A DNA stretch of 60,000 nucleotides from Cristatella mucedo (lineage: Eukaryota > Bryozoa > Phylactolaemata > Cristatellidae). A program made the translations under genes and the position numbers. Numbering within the stretch: position 1 is the stretch's first letter; each line of letters begins with the position of its first letter. The notes beneath the pieces were generated by a model. The model saw only the letters and a list, made by a program, of their open reading frames with translations. It searched no databases and was not told where the DNA came from. The stretch lies in assembly GCA_009760855.2 (NCBI GenBank), contig WPIO01000141.1, positions 64,001-124,000 on the forward strand, written 5' to 3'. Shown in pieces: positions 45,010-56,393 of the stretch.

Positions 45010-45053
45010 TGGGGGTAAGGTTCTGGGCAGTGGTGTAGGCGGCTTTTCCTTCT
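45010..45053 (-). CDS. Tec-family kinase, proline-rich (TH region) exon
   Basis: 44 nt from acceptor TTTTTTTGTTGTAG to donor CCCCCA|GTAAGC, coding KEKPPTPLPRTLPP. Tec kinases carry a PP-x-P-type motif between the PH/BTK module and SH3, which can bind the SH3 domain. It joins the first SH3 exon in phase 0. The exon is short and was accepted because motif, splice sites and phase all agree. Confidence 0.75.
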
Positions 45054-46802
45054 CTACAACAAAAAAATCAGAGCAAATCAGAAGCCTCGAGCATTAAGAA
45101 GGTACTAAGTAAGCCACAAAAACTGCAACGGACAAGGACGGTCGTTAGCTAAGCAGGTGTAAATCGATGTGTATATATATATACCCATGGGTACCTGTAT
45201 CGATGCGAAGCAAAGCAGAAGAGTTTATATATCCCAAAAAGTCGAATTGCAGAAACAAGAGTGTAGTGAGAAGCCGCAGATAGCAGGGCGCCGGGCAGAG
45301 CACGAGCACGGAGTCCACGCCGCACGGAGCAAGAGGGTAGCCCCCCTCTCTCTCCTCTCTCCGCGAAGGCTAGCAGCAGTGGAAATAGAAAGGAAGTGCT
45401 TTGATGACAAGCTACAGAGAAGCTTGCTCGGACTTTGCTGACTATTCGAGTGATCGTGAGCGATCTCTGCCACAAGTTAGCTTACAACCCAACGTTTACA
45501 CCTAGCGGTAAGGATGGACTTACAGCAGTTGTCAACCGTACTATTTACCGGACTGAGCCATCGCAACGATAGCAAGATCGCTGTATCATATTGACTGTCG
45601 GACTTTTTCAGCAAGGCAACACTGCACAAGGTAGAACCTGTTACGATAAAGGAATTCAAGCCAGTCAAGGCTCTACTATTTATGGAAACGTATGCCGATT
45701 AAACTTTCTCATTTAATTGAGGTGAACCGCCCAAGCAACTAAAACCACCTTTAACGAAGTCTGTAAGCAATAAAGCCTCGCCTCCAGAGGTCTCGAACTC
45801 ACGACCTGCTTCACATACAGCAAGCGAGACTCAACTATATTTCGGAAATTCACTTGCTGTGTGCATGTATGTATGTAACATGTATGTCAGTAAGTCTACA
45901 AAGCAACACAGACTCATTGGTTGGTACACATGAGTTTTACATTGCGTACCCAGAGTTTAAGCGGCTGCAGGTACGCATAGTGTGGCCAACAGACTCCACC
46001 AGTCTCAAGCAATTAAGTGAAGGAGAGCTGCAGCCGCTGAGTTAGAAGTCGAGGAAGTGAGTAGTGAGGAATCAGCAAAGGACGGCAGGAAAAGATGTGC
46101 CAGAAATATCACATCTTTTCAGACGATGCAACTGCAGGAAAATTGAGGAGGAACATTCTACATTCCTAGGAGAGCTGCAGAGCAAACGCTCAAGTCGTCA
46201 AGGGTCTCGAATCAAAGGAAGAGGACAGCCAAATGATTGACCTCAGGTGCTAATGACACGAGGAGTCAAACACTGGTGCACCAGTTCAGCTAGGCATGAA
46301 GGAGCCAAGCAGTGGTGGCCCTGTAGGCACAAGAGCTTCAGTCTATTGTTCATGAGCCGCTCCACGAGTGTACCCGCTCACAGCACCGCAGAGAACTTGT
46401 CTTACTTGTTACCCTCTGTGCCTCGATCTTAGTTGAACATGATTACGGTACATTTTGCAAACAGGGGTGCAACTGACCAAGTGTCTCACTGCGCATTTTC
46501 AATGCTGGCTGCCAAAGCACGCTGCTAGCAGGCTCTATCATGCACACATCCAAGCACGCATGTCGCTGACCATCTGTTTGGTTGTTTCTCTTCAGCAAAT
46601 TGCACAGCGCCTGTAAAGAGTGCTTTACTGGTCTTCCTGGGAGCCATGACTGGGACAACCGGTTGCTACTCAGGCAGATGCCGTCAAGCATATCGGAAGT
46701 CTATCGAGGGCAGATGCCCTCAAATTTCTTCAGTAGACATTGGACTGTGCCGGTCTCAATCATTTGCCTAGGCCCAGCAGCAGGGATGAACTCTCAATGA
46801 TT

Positions 46803-46865
46803 TCAGTAGATCCTAGATCAGTAGATCCTAGATCAGTAGATCCTAGATTATTCAGTAGATCCTAG
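46803..46865 (+). repeat. 15-bp tandem repeat, four units
   Basis: TCAGTAGATCCTAGA occurs three times without a gap and once more after four bases. Confidence 0.92.
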
Positions 46866-48301
46866 TAAGCCTACGTACACACAGACGTAGTCTTAGGACC
46901 GAGCAAGGTCACAGCGACACGGATCAAGCATCTTTAGCGACACGTTCAAGTCTCAGCATAAAGCATCTCGCACGGTCCACTGAGCTGCTGTCTGGTGAGC
47001 TTAAGGTGTCTTCGGTTCCAGCGCATACGGGCAGGGTTTGGCTAGCAAGCTCATTTACACATTCCCAAATGGTCGAGGTCGTGCAACAGACGAGATCCCC
47101 AGGCACCACAAAGAATATGGGTCAAGGCTGATCGGAGTCAAGTCTGATCAAGATGGCGGCCACCAGAAAAAAGATCCCAAAGTATTCAATGCATCGATGC
47201 TCTTTCATGTCTCGTTGCCGAACGAGCGCCAAGCTGACGAGCAGCTAGATCTATAAGCACCTATAAATTTAGGGGATATGCAGAGCTTAAGCACTTGCCT
47301 ATTGATTTAGCACAGCCTCGGGGACTCTCAGGACTTCTGACATAATGAAATGTTCGAAAGAAAAACATGGAGAGTCGGACAGAGCAGCCCTGCATCCGGT
47401 GGCCCCATGTTCTGATGCAGACAAAACTGGGCCAGCTGCATTTTCTCTGCACAGGCAGAAGCTGTGCAGGTGCTAATGTTCCAATGAGAAGCCAATAGCC
47501 TGAACAGCTGCAGCCGAAACAGTCCGTATAGCTACAGAGCACGAATTCTGCCAAGTTTTCGCTCAGCCCAGAACTCACCGCTCAGGGTGCTCAGACTCTC
47601 CTCGAGCAACAGATTCTGCCCGGCCCCAACCGATTACGCATTTCGCCATACACATTTTAGGCTATGCAAGCAATTGAGGGCTTGTCATCGCAATCGCATG
47701 GTTCCGTCCCCAGCCGAAATTCTGTCCGCGTGGCCTGTATGCACGCTGTCCATTATCTTCTCTCTTAAACCCACGTGCTCCGGTGCAGCATGCACGACGG
47801 TCACTATGCCAGTATGTACCCTCGTTAGCTTGCGTTGCTCGCATACGATACGAAACGGCCATCGAAGACAATGCAACAACTCTGATTGTGAGGGCTTGGC
47901 TCCCACGAGACCCTATACAATCTCGTCCACACCCAGGCAACGACTGCTGCAGCAGCAGCCCTTGTGGCTTTTGACAGGTTTTGTTAAAAAGATGAGGATG
48001 GGCTTGGTGGCAGGGCGGCCCGCCGGTGTCACCTCGGCACTCGCTCACGGCTTGCTGGCAGCGCCGGCGAGTGCAGCTTTCACGTCTTGCTTTTGCAAGG
48101 CAGAGCCAGTCGGTCGGCCTGCTCGCAGCTCAAGTACTTTTTGGCAGCAGCCATTCGAATGCCAACATGGTGTTTGTCCTTGTGCTGGACAGACTTAGCG
48201 GCTGCCGGCAGCGCGCCTCGGCCCAAAGCTCGTGCACACTGCGACCAAAGGAGCCAGCTAACGCGAGGTCAAATGGGTTAAGAAAGACTGTGGCAGTCTA
48301 A

Positions 48302-48372
48302 ATATGACGGCACTATAAATACGGCCGAACTCTATGACGGCACTGTAAATATGGCAGCACTGTAAATATGGT
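48302..48372 (+). repeat. Imperfect tandem repeat of about 18-22 bp
   Basis: Units such as ATGACGGCACTATAAATACG, ATGACGGCACTGTAAATATG and GCAGCACTGTAAATATGG follow each other. Confidence 0.75.
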
Positions 48373-48759
48373 CGCTCTCGTCCTTGGCTACCCCCCACAC
48401 GAGCTCTTTCCTTGGTTTTTTGCATCGGTTTTGGGGCAAATGCCTACATCAAGCAGTCAAAGAACTAATGGGAGCAGCTCGGCTGCGGACGAAATACTTT
48501 ATAGCATTAGGACGTGAGTGTGTAGGACGGAGGGCGTGGCCGGGCACGTGGCTTGTAGGACTTGGGGACGTCACACTAGTAGGACTGGAGGTAGAGCTCC
48601 AACCAGTAGTCACGTAAGCAAATGAGCTCCCCCCACTACACGTCGAAGGCACGCTTCGGACAGTAGTCATTTTGCACGATTTTAATACTCCACCAGCTTC
48701 CTGACTCAGACATTTATATTCCTGGCTTAGGCCCTAGCTTGTTATAGCATTCGTGCTGG

Positions 48760-49165
48760 ATGCGGCTGGCGCCGTCAGCTGATGATTCAGCAGCAGCATG
48801 TCTCAGAGCGATTTCAAGTACTCCGGTGACATTGCCTTTCGTTCCCATGGTCCCAAAACCTGAAACTCGATACCGAATGACGTCACGACGTCCTCCCCAC
48901 TTGACGAAATTTAAAAATAAGCTAAAAATGCACTTGTTCCTTTGAGCATTGGCTCTGTCCCCATGAATTGTCCTTTGTGTGTTAATACGTGCTATGCTGT
49001 GCATATGATCACTAACCATAATATTCATGTCGGCATTATGCATGTTACCAATAACCTTATGGTCAAGCTTTCATTGCATCATGTGTAATATGCCCAGGTA
49101 GAGATCAAGCTCTCAGAGGGCGGTATACAAATGAACAAATGTATAACTATTATTCTTACTTCATA
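48760..49165 (+). mobile_element. Diverged LINE 3' end with hairpin-like terminus
   Basis: AATTTAAAAATAAGCTAAAA, TGAATTGTCCTTTGTGTGTT, TGTGCATATGATCACTAACC, GCCCAGGTAGAGATCAAGCT, CTCAGAGGGCGGTATACAAA and an ATT-rich end. The same subfamily as the 36477 copy. It keeps the LINE-B style hairpin (AGAGATCAAGCTCTC). Confidence 0.65.
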
Positions 49166-49749
49166 TTTCGCTTGATGAACTTTCTAGGTATCTGGTTTGT
49201 CCTGACATGCACACTCAACAGCTGCCTGCCACACTAACGTTGGTATCTGGTATTCGTAACCGACAGAATAGTTAATCCTAAGAGAATAGGATGTCCATGT
49301 GTCTGTCCATGACTAACACTTAATTTCGCTATCAGCTGCTGTCTGCAAGATGTTTTTGCTTTGCTTCTGCACAGCATCTGCATGGCAGAAAGAGAGCAGT
49401 CATCCATAACCCGGCTCATACTTTGATCAGACAGCAGGCTGAGGTGAAGTGTACTTAAGCTGGTCGGGCCAAAACTCTACATGCCTCCGCCTTGATCTGC
49501 ACCTGACGACTGAATAACCAGCAGTGCGCTCCTGGAGGAAGGAAGCTGTTTTCTTCTCCGTCTTAGCAATCGCCTTGTTGAGACCGGCCCTATCCCACAC
49601 TTGTATTTTTGCTAATACTCACTAGCCGCATCAACCCAGAATCACATCAGTCAGATACATGGTAGCTCTCTATTCAGCCTTTGTAGGATAGCACAAACTT
49701 GAACTGGCTCTAAGTAAATTTCAATAACGTGGTAACTGTCAACTAGAAA

Positions 49750-50020
49750 AAACATAATAATAATAATAATAACAATGCACTTGATAAAGCGCCCTCAGAA
49801 AACTCAATCTCTTTCCAGGTGCTTTAAATTTGCTGCGAAAAGAAACGCGATTGAATGGTGAGTAGTAGCATGCTTGATAAACAGCACGAATAACATGGTT
49901 AGGGATGACATGCACAGGGTCAGCATGCAAGTGTGGTTAGTGGCAGCATGCACAGTGTCAGCATGCATAAGCACATGAAGGACGAATCACAGGGACCCAC
50001 TAAACGCATTCCTAAATAGT
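49750..50020 (-). mobile_element. LINE-B 3' end copy
   Basis: (AAT)n at 49755-49772, AAAGCGCCCTCAGAAAACTC, ATCTCTTTCCAGGTGCTTTA, GGTTAGGGATGACATGCACA, GGGACCCACTAAACGCATTC. Truncated at about the same UTR point as neighbours. Confidence 0.9.
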
Positions 50021-50400
50021 TAATAATAATAATAATAATGCACTTAATAAAGCGCCCTCACAGAATTCAATTTCTCTCTAGGCGCTTTACATTTGCTTCA
50101 AAGGGGAGATGCAATGGAATGGTGAGCAATATCATGCTTGATAAGCAAACAAAATGAATAACATAGCTAGGGTGACATGTACAGGGTCAGCATGTAAATG
50201 TGGTTAGTGGCAGCATGCAGTGTCAGCACACATAAGCACATTGCGGACGAATGTCAGGGACCCACTAAATGCAGTCCTAAATAGGAGTGTTTTCAAGTTC
50301 TTTTATAATGCGGTCAGCTCAGGGGATGTTCTGACGCAGGTGAGAGAGATTTCCAGGCTTTGGGAGAATACGAACTAAATACATGGTCTCCAAAGAATTT
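50021..50400 (-). mobile_element. LINE-B 3' end copy, adjacent and in the same direction
   Basis: (AAT)n at 50022-50038, AAAGCGCCCTCACAGAATTC, GCTAGGGTGACATGTACAGG, GGACCCACTAAATGCAGTCC and ATTTCCAGGCTTTGGGAG. It lies head to tail with the preceding copy. Confidence 0.9.
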
Positions 50401-50439
50401 GAATTGGTATTTTAAGTGTGTCTCCAAAGGAGCCATCTC

Positions 50440-51212
50440 CAAAGGATTGTAGTTGTGTTTGTAAGTTCTTTTTAAATGTGGTCAAGTCAGGGGATGTTCT
50501 GACGAAAGTCGGGGGGGGGGTGAGTTCCAGGCTTTGGGAGCATACAAACTAAATGCACGGTCTCGAAAGGATTTAAGGTTTGTAGGAGGTATTGGTAAAC
50601 TGTTGGATTCCGAAAAGCAGATGCTACGATGCTTGGCATTGTGGGAGAGTAGATCTGAGAGATAGGCTGGAGCCAAAAAATGAAGTGACCTAAAAGTGAA
50701 CGACAAAACCTTGAAGTCAATCCGTTGCTTGACTGAGACCCTGCGCTGGTCGGCGAGCAGTGGTCTGATGGGGCGACTGCGACGCTCACGACAGACGAGC
50801 CTAGCTTCGGAGTTTTGCGCCTGCTGTAATCGCCTGATTGCACATGAGGTAGGCCCGCAAGCAGTGAGTTACAGAAGTCAAGACGGGATGTCACAAATGC
50901 ATGGACCAATTTAGACGTGGTACGCTCATCTAAACAAGCCCGAATTTTAGCAACGTTATGTAGCTGGAAGTAGGCAGACTTGACTGTGGAGCTGATGTGG
51001 CCGTCTAACGAGAGGTCACTTTGGAACACGAAACCTAGATTTCGAGCCGATTCAACAGGAGATATGCTGGCAGAGCCAATTTTGAGCATCAGCCTTTCCC
51101 ATTTCTGAATCACAGCAGGTTTGCCCATAAATAGTAAGTCAGTTTTATCATCGTTTAGTTTTAGAAAATTTGCTGCCATCCATGTGCGGATGTCATCAAT
51201 ACATAAGGACCC
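50440..51212 (-). mobile_element. LINE-B ORF2 segment, longest open stretch of this family
   Basis: The minus strand reads DIRTWMAANFLKLNDDKTDL, LMLKIGSASISPVESARNLG, FVFQSDLSLDGHISSTVKS, KIRACLDERTTSKLVHAF, VTSRLDFCNSLLAGL in one frame. After a frameshift near 50830 it continues with APAYLSDLLS and FSLYAPKAWNSPPP in another frame. A run of G (50513-50522) marks a length-variable site. The upstream part continues after the nested insertion, at 51493-51620. Confidence 0.88.
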
Positions 51213-51492
51213 ACTAAATGCTGACCTATTTAGGACAGCATTTAGTGGGTCCTTGTGATTCGTCCTCGATGTGCTTATGCGTGGTGACACTGTTCATGCT
51301 GCCACTAACCACATTTGCATGCTGACCCAGTGCATGTAACCCCTAACCATGTTATTCATTTTGTTTGTTTTTCAAGCATGATTTTACTTACTATTCTGTT
51401 GCGTATCACTTTGCAGCAAATGTAAAGCGCCTAGAAAGAGATTAAGTTCTCTGAGGGCGCTTTATCAAGTGCAATATAATTATTATTATTAT
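51209..51492 (+). mobile_element. LINE-B 3' UTR copy nested in the minus-strand LINE-B, with inverted 5' end
   Basis: It holds GACAGCATTTAGTGGGTCC, the whole 3' UTR, the hairpin AAAGCGCCTAGAAAGAGATT and an ATT-rich tail. It interrupts the minus-strand ORF at its ...CIDDI... codons. Its first about 20 bp (AAGGACCCACTAAATGCTG) are the reverse complement of its own sequence 25 bp downstream. TACAT flanks both sides, approximating a target duplication. Confidence 0.85.
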
Positions 51493-51660
51493 ATTACATG
51501 CAGCAAGTGACTGGAGAGAATTTACGGTGCTCGAACGCTGGAGGGATCAAAGCAAAGGTAAAACTGAGTTTCATCCACATAGAAGTGAAAGCCTAGATTG
51601 TGCTTTGCAATCACATCAGCAAGAGGGAGACTAATGCAATTCTCTACAGGTTAATAAAAA
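51493..51660 (-). mobile_element. LINE-B RT catalytic region, other side of the nested insertion
   Basis: The minus strand reads LGFHFYVDETQFYLCFDPS (catalytic box YVDE for YADD) and then SSHLLHV toward the insertion. It completes the copy at 50440. Confidence 0.8.
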
Positions 51661-51717
51661 TTGTCTAACCTCGTCAGACCGTGAACGGTGCCACTGCCGC
51701 AGTCCACATCAATTCTC

Positions 51718-51783
51718 TGTATCTCTGTTTCTCTGTATCTCTTTTTTCTGTTTCTCTGTCTCTCTGTCTGCCTGTCTCTCTCT
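51718..51783 (+). repeat. TCTCTGTATC-type pyrimidine-rich simple repeat
   Basis: Imperfect TCTCTGT units, immediately beyond the 3' tail of the minus-strand LINE-A copy. Confidence 0.85.
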
Positions 51784-52516
51784 ATGTAATGTAATGTAAT
51801 GTATCTCCGTCAGTAACTCCACAAAGTCATAAAGACCATGTGGGTGTTACGCAGGAGAGTTTTGTATAGCGCACTCACAGCCTAAGCGGCTTTCGGTACG
51901 CATTCGGTAGCCAACAGACTTCGTCTCATGCAAAAAAGAGAAAGTGGGAAGCATAGCAGGGTTAGGAGAGCAGTTGAGGTAGTGAGTAGCATAGAAGTAG
52001 CAGTTCAGGACCACTGAAAAAGATGTGCCATAGTCGGCAGTTGGAGAGTAGATGTCGTTGCGTAAGAATTGTGGAAGCGAGTTCCACAGTCTAGGACCTG
52101 CAGAGCTAAAGCTTCTGTCGCCAACTGTCTTTAAGTGGAGGAATGGGACAGCTAATTTATTGTCCACACAGGACCTGAGGGTACGAACAGACTGAAACTG
52201 ATGCAGCAGTTCAGCTAGGTATGAAGGAGCCAAGCCGTGGCGGGCCTTGTGGGTCAGCGTAAGAACTTTGCTCTGTATCCTTTGCTCAACCGGCAACCAT
52301 CCTAGCTCTTTCAGCAAATGTGACACGTGCTCAAACCGCTGGGACTTGAAGACCAGCCTTGCAGCCATATTCATAGCCCGCTGTAGTGGCATAATAGCTT
52401 TCTTTGGTAGCCCAGCGAAAAGGGAATTACAATAATCAAGCCGAGGCAGAACTAAAGAGCTAGTTAAATTGTTTACAAGCCACTGTGGGAGACAGCTTCT
52501 AATCTTGGATAGGGAT
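51784..52516 (-). mobile_element. LINE-A copy with open C-terminal ORF, truncated at ACATCCGATCC
   Basis: Open from the 5' break to the stop at 51847: IRSLSKIRSCLPQWLV, LPRLDYCNSLFAGLPKK, AARLVFKSQRFEHVSHLLKE, GLAPSYLAELLHQFQSVRTL, SAGPRLWNSLPQFLRNDIY, SVGYRMRTESRLG. The tail TGTAATGTAATGTAATGTAT is on the plus strand at 51784. Only scattered differences from the 54900 copy, so both are young. The 5' end abuts a (CT)n run. Confidence 0.92.
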
Positions 52517-52522
52517 CGGATG

Positions 52523-52662
<140 letters not shown>

Positions 52663-52663
52663 T

Positions 52664-52960
52664 TCATTTGCTTGCCAATAAGCACCACATCGACTTTGAA
52701 GTTCTACCACAGACCTTCAGGTTCCTTCATTCATTTACACCGGCTTACCTGCTGGAAATCTTTCGTTCTCAGCCTTTGAATCAAACCCACAACTTTTCTA
52801 ACTCGTCGCTTAGCTATGTCGAACAAAACCTCGTCAGTTGGTAATCGCACCTTATGCTCATCGCATACCACCTTACGACCGTCACTCTGCATTTGTACTA
52901 TGCCTGCTCTGGTTTCACATCCCAAATAAAGGCTGCACGTGCATTGGGTAACTAACAGGG
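52664..52960 (+). mobile_element. LINE ORF2 C-terminal fragment, diverged
   Basis: Plus strand: ANKHHIDFEVLPQTFRFLHS, FTPAYLLEIFRSQPLN. It fits the RI-x-FK-x-L...LAPAYL block. It lies right after the CT run and in opposite orientation to the LINE-A copy. Confidence 0.65.
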
Positions 52961-53182
52961 TACCTAGCAATGATGCAGATGGCTATAGCTGCCTGCCAAG
53001 CTCCATTCTACCAGTCGGCAGCAGTTGTAGTCTCTAATTAAGTGGCTACCACGTTTGCACCAACACAGCCAATTAAAATCACATAAATAATTACTAATTG
53101 AATGGTTTATACTGCACCTAATGACAACTAGATAACTTCTCTTTAAATTACTTTCAATGTAAAGAAAGTACCTTGATCATAT

Positions 53183-53475
53183 AGTATATGTAATGTAATG
53201 TAATGTATCTGCGTCTGTAACTCCACAAAGTCATAAAGACTGTGTGGGTGTTACGCAGGAGAGTTTTATATAGTGCACTCACAGCCTAAGCAGCTTTCGG
53301 TACGAATTCGGTAGCCAACAGACGTCGTCTCACGCAACAAAGAGAAAGTGGGAAGCATAGCAGAGTCAGGAGAGCAGTTGAGGTAGTGAGCAGCATAGAA
53401 GTAGCAGCTCAGGACCGCTGAAAAAGATGTGCCATAGTCAGCAGTAGGAGAGTACTTGTCGTTGCGTAAGAAAAT
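53183..53475 (-). mobile_element. LINE-A 3' end copy
   Basis: TATGTAATGTAATGTAATGT tail, AACTCCACAAAGTCATAAAG, GGTGTTACGCAGGAGAG, TTCGGTAGCCAACAGACGTC and AAAAGATGTGCCATAGTCAG to GTCGTTGCGTAAGAAAA. About 290 bp, close to the 51784 copy. Confidence 0.9.
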
Positions 53476-54540
53476 ACTTTCATCAAGCCCTGGTCAGTAA
53501 ATTCATTGGAAGGGAATCAATAACTAAAGGTTAACGACTTGCAAGGTCTTTGGATTAGTCAAGCAGGCATCAGGTATGATGCTAAGGCTAGCATGCTAAA
53601 GCATACGAGAACACACTCAGCGCTACTCGTTTTTTAATCTCTGGCTACTAACATGCACAAAATCATGCTCCACAAGTCCACAGTATCGGTGTGGTCACGT
53701 GATTGTATCCCTGCCTACCAGAATCTTGGTGCTACCGTCTGCAGCAGCCTGCTAGGCCAAGCTATAACAGTCATATTGGGTACCCAAGCTAGGAGAGAAA
53801 GCACGCGTCTTTTAAAATAGAATTTCTCTCTCGATTCATTCATTTAGGATGACAAGATAAGGGCAACATGCAGTATTTTAAAGGGGAGCTTTGAAGCGAA
53901 TGATACTTGGCTTTTCCATCCCCTCAGGCTCTCCAGGCAGTACATAAGCAAGCAAGAGCTATACATTGGCATTTACAGACAATTGACTTGAAAATAAATT
54001 CCTTTGCTTCAATTCGGAGAATGTATACCCAGCTATCTTTATCAAAAGAAAGTAGACATGTAGAAATATGATGGTAAAGCCGTTGCAGACAGTCACCAAA
54101 TATGACGATTTAGATAGGATGCCATATACGTCCTTGCTTCATTCATGGGCCCATCGTTGGGCCATCGTCGTGTGGTACCGTAGAAGCTTACCTAACGCGA
54201 ATAGCTAGAAGAGGCTCCATGCCAGCCTCCCGTTATTGCAAGCCAGTCTTACAACCAGTGTCGCTGCCTTGCTAGCAACGCAAAGTCTTAGCATGTCAAA
54301 ATCTATTTATAGCCTAGCGTTCCAATGTCAGCAAAAGAACTGACAAATGAGGCCCAAAGCACAATGCACCAATGGGCATCGACAGTGTCTCTCTGATCTC
54401 TCAGATCCAGCACAAACTCTCGTGTTAATTCTTTTGTCTTTAAATTGTAACACGGACTCAACTTTAGCCACCCAGCCGCTAATCAACCTGGCGATTAGTT
54501 TGAGTATTTATTCTATATATACTATAGAAATAATAGGATT
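53476..54540. other. No recognised feature
   Basis: No LINE, SINE or exon was identified. It may be unique sequence. Confidence 0.4.
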
Positions 54541-54544
54541 TTTT

Positions 54545-54745
54545 TAATCACCGAGACGCTCATCAAAGCCGTTGTTATCTATGGTCCAAGAATGGTCTCA
54601 TGACCTACGGCGTCGAATGCTGCTGACATGTCTAGCTGGACCCAGATGTGGTGATGCCATCATAATTCCTACCCAGGAGGCTTCCAGTCAAATGGACGAC
54701 AGCTGCAGGACTAGCTGGACGGAAGCCATACCCTTTTTTTAAAAA
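54545..54745 (-). mobile_element. LINE RT fragment around motif A
   Basis: The minus strand reads HIWVQLDMSAAFDAVGHETI, i.e. the LDLSAAFDTVDH motif-A block with substitutions, preceded by GYGFRPASPAAVVHLTGS. Only this block is retained. Confidence 0.65.
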
Positions 54746-54784
54746 GGCAAGCAGATCAAAGATTTATAACTTTAACAACACTGT

Positions 54785-54875
54785 TACTAAGACATAACAA
54801 GGATAATAATTAAGTTGCAGAGGACCCTCAGGGGACTTAATCTCTTTCTAGGCAGTCTAAAGATACAATTTCATA
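54785..54875 (-). mobile_element. LINE-B terminal hairpin remnant
   Basis: GATAATAATTAAGTTGCAGA, GGACCCTCAGGGGACTTAAT, CTCTTTCTAGGCAGTCTAAA. Decayed. Confidence 0.5.
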
Positions 54876-54899
54876 ATTTGCAAACGGCTCATTGAATTT

Positions 54900-55640
54900 T
54901 GCAGCACATCCGATCCCTATCCAAGATTATAAGCTGTCTCCCACAGTGGCTTGTAAAATATTTAACTAGCTCTTTAGTTCTGTCTCGGCTTGATTATTGT
55001 AATTCCCTTTTGGCTGGGCTACCAAAGAAAGCTATTATGCCACTACAGCGGACTATGAATATGGCTGCAAGGCTGGTCTTCAAGTCCCAGCGGTTTGACC
55101 ACGTGTCACATTTGCTGAAAGAGCTAGGATGGTTGCCGGTTGAGCAAAGGATACAGAGCAAAGTTCTTACGCTGACCCACAAGGCCCGCCACGGCTTGGC
55201 TCCTTCGTACCTAGGTGAACTGCTGCATCCGTTTCAGCCTGTACGTGCCCCCAGGTCCTGTGTGGACAATAAATTAGCTGTTCCATTCCTCCGCTTAAAG
55301 ACCGTTGGCGACAGAAGCTTTAGCTCTGCAGGTCCTAGACTGTGGAACTCGCTTCCACAATTCTTACGCAACGACATCTACTCTCCAACTGCCGACTATG
55401 GCTCATCCTTTTCAGTGGTCCTGAACTGCTATTTCTATGCTACTCACTACCTCAACTGCTCTCCTAACTCTGCTAGTCTTCCCACTTTCTCTTTTTTGTG
55501 TGAGACGAAGTCTGTTGGCTACCGAATGCGTACCGAAAGCCGCTTAGGCTGTGAGTGCGCTATACAAAACTCTCCTGCGTAACACCCACATGGTCTGTAT
55601 GACTTTGTGGAGTTACTGACGGAGATACATAAACAGTGAG
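54900..55640 (+). mobile_element. LINE-A, best-preserved C-terminal ORF and 3' end
   Basis: Open from the 5' break to the TAA at 55580-55582 (about 227 codons): HIRSLSKIISCLPQWLVKY, SRLDYCNSLLAGLPKKAIMP, RFDHVSHLLKELGWLPVEQR, HKARHGLAPSYLGELLHPF, SFSSAGPRLWNSLPQFLRN, YRMRTESRLGCECAIQNSPA. It then runs TGGAGTTACTGACGGAGATA without a long tail. It lacks the endonuclease and RT core, so it cannot move by itself. The 5' boundary ACATCCGATCC is the same as in the 51784 copy. Confidence 0.93.
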
Positions 55641-56272
55641 CAGTCAAAGAAGGAAGTCCAAGGTATTTATCTACCACGTGAGTGCTCCATTGCTTTTGAC
55701 ATTAGGCTTGAGCCTTACCCGTTTAAGCGCTCTAAATTGTATATACATCCACGTTACTTGCTTTGTCAGAGCTCCACTAAACTGTACAGGAACATTGCAG
55801 GGAGGCAGGGAACCAAGCCGCGGAAGTGGGTCCCAAACGTATGGCCCCAACGAGCCGAATGCTGAACAACTGAACCACTTAACTTTAGTGCAGCCGAAGG
55901 CGAGATGACTGGATTCCGATGAGCACGTGCGTGCGAGAGCACACGCCGGAGGAGCAAGGAGGTCGGATACCTAGGCTGGTGCAAGAGAGCTGAGCAAGCT
56001 GTATGCCTGGATGCAGTACGACTCGAAAGAAAGACTCGAGTCATCTAGACCTCCATTTTTCGGCCCAAAACCTCCTTCTAGGAGAACTTAAGTCAAGGAA
56101 AGTAGTTTCCATCTTGGGATTTGAAGGTCAAGTAAGAGAAAACTGAGTGCTTACCGTGGATTTTTATTGCCGATAAAAAGAGAATTTCTGCGATATTTCA
56201 GGCACCTGAGAAAGGAGATTCCAACCTTAGGAATCCCTCCTCTTACAGATGTACACTCCAGAGGAGAGTACA
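55641..56272. other. No recognised feature
   Basis: Open frames at 55636-56044 on both strands show no domain. Nothing else was noted. Confidence 0.4.
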
Positions 56273-56393
56273 TACTCCGTTATGTATCTCTGTCTGTAAC
56301 TCCACAAAGCCACGAAGACTATGTGGGTGCTACTCAGGAGAGCGTTTTACTAGAGCACGCAGAGCCTAAGACGCTTTTGATATGCATTCTGTA
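56273..56393 (-). mobile_element. LINE-A 3' terminal fragment, short
   Basis: TTATGTATCTCTGTCTGTAA, CTCCACAAAGCCACGAAGAC, TGTGGGTGCTACTCAGGAGA and GAGCCTAAGACGCTTTTGAT. About 120 bp, diverged. Confidence 0.8.

Larger units (their letters stand above)
45060..48745. other. Unassigned interval expected to hold the kinase 5' exons
   Basis: I looked on the minus strand for PH-domain and BTK zinc motifs and found none that I could defend. A 203-codon plus-strand frame at 47587-48198 is Cys/Ser-rich without recognisable domains. Short local repeats are listed separately. Confidence 0.35.

Noticed and set aside
45477-45668. Minus-strand frame with a CC pair that recalled the BTK zinc motif
   Set aside because: The required His and Cys spacing is absent and no phase-matched splice sites were found.
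46803-46865. Possible CRISPR-like repeats
   Set aside because: Four 15-bp tandem units without spacers in a eukaryotic sequence; a simple minisatellite.
47587-48198. A 203-codon plus-strand open frame
   Set aside because: No domain, no codon pattern and low-complexity Cys/Ser content; likely chance in a stop-poor stretch.
50487-51290. A 267-codon open frame starting MSPRISTSRTNHKD
   Set aside because: It is a chimera formed where a plus-strand LINE-B 3' UTR inserted into a minus-strand LINE-B ORF.
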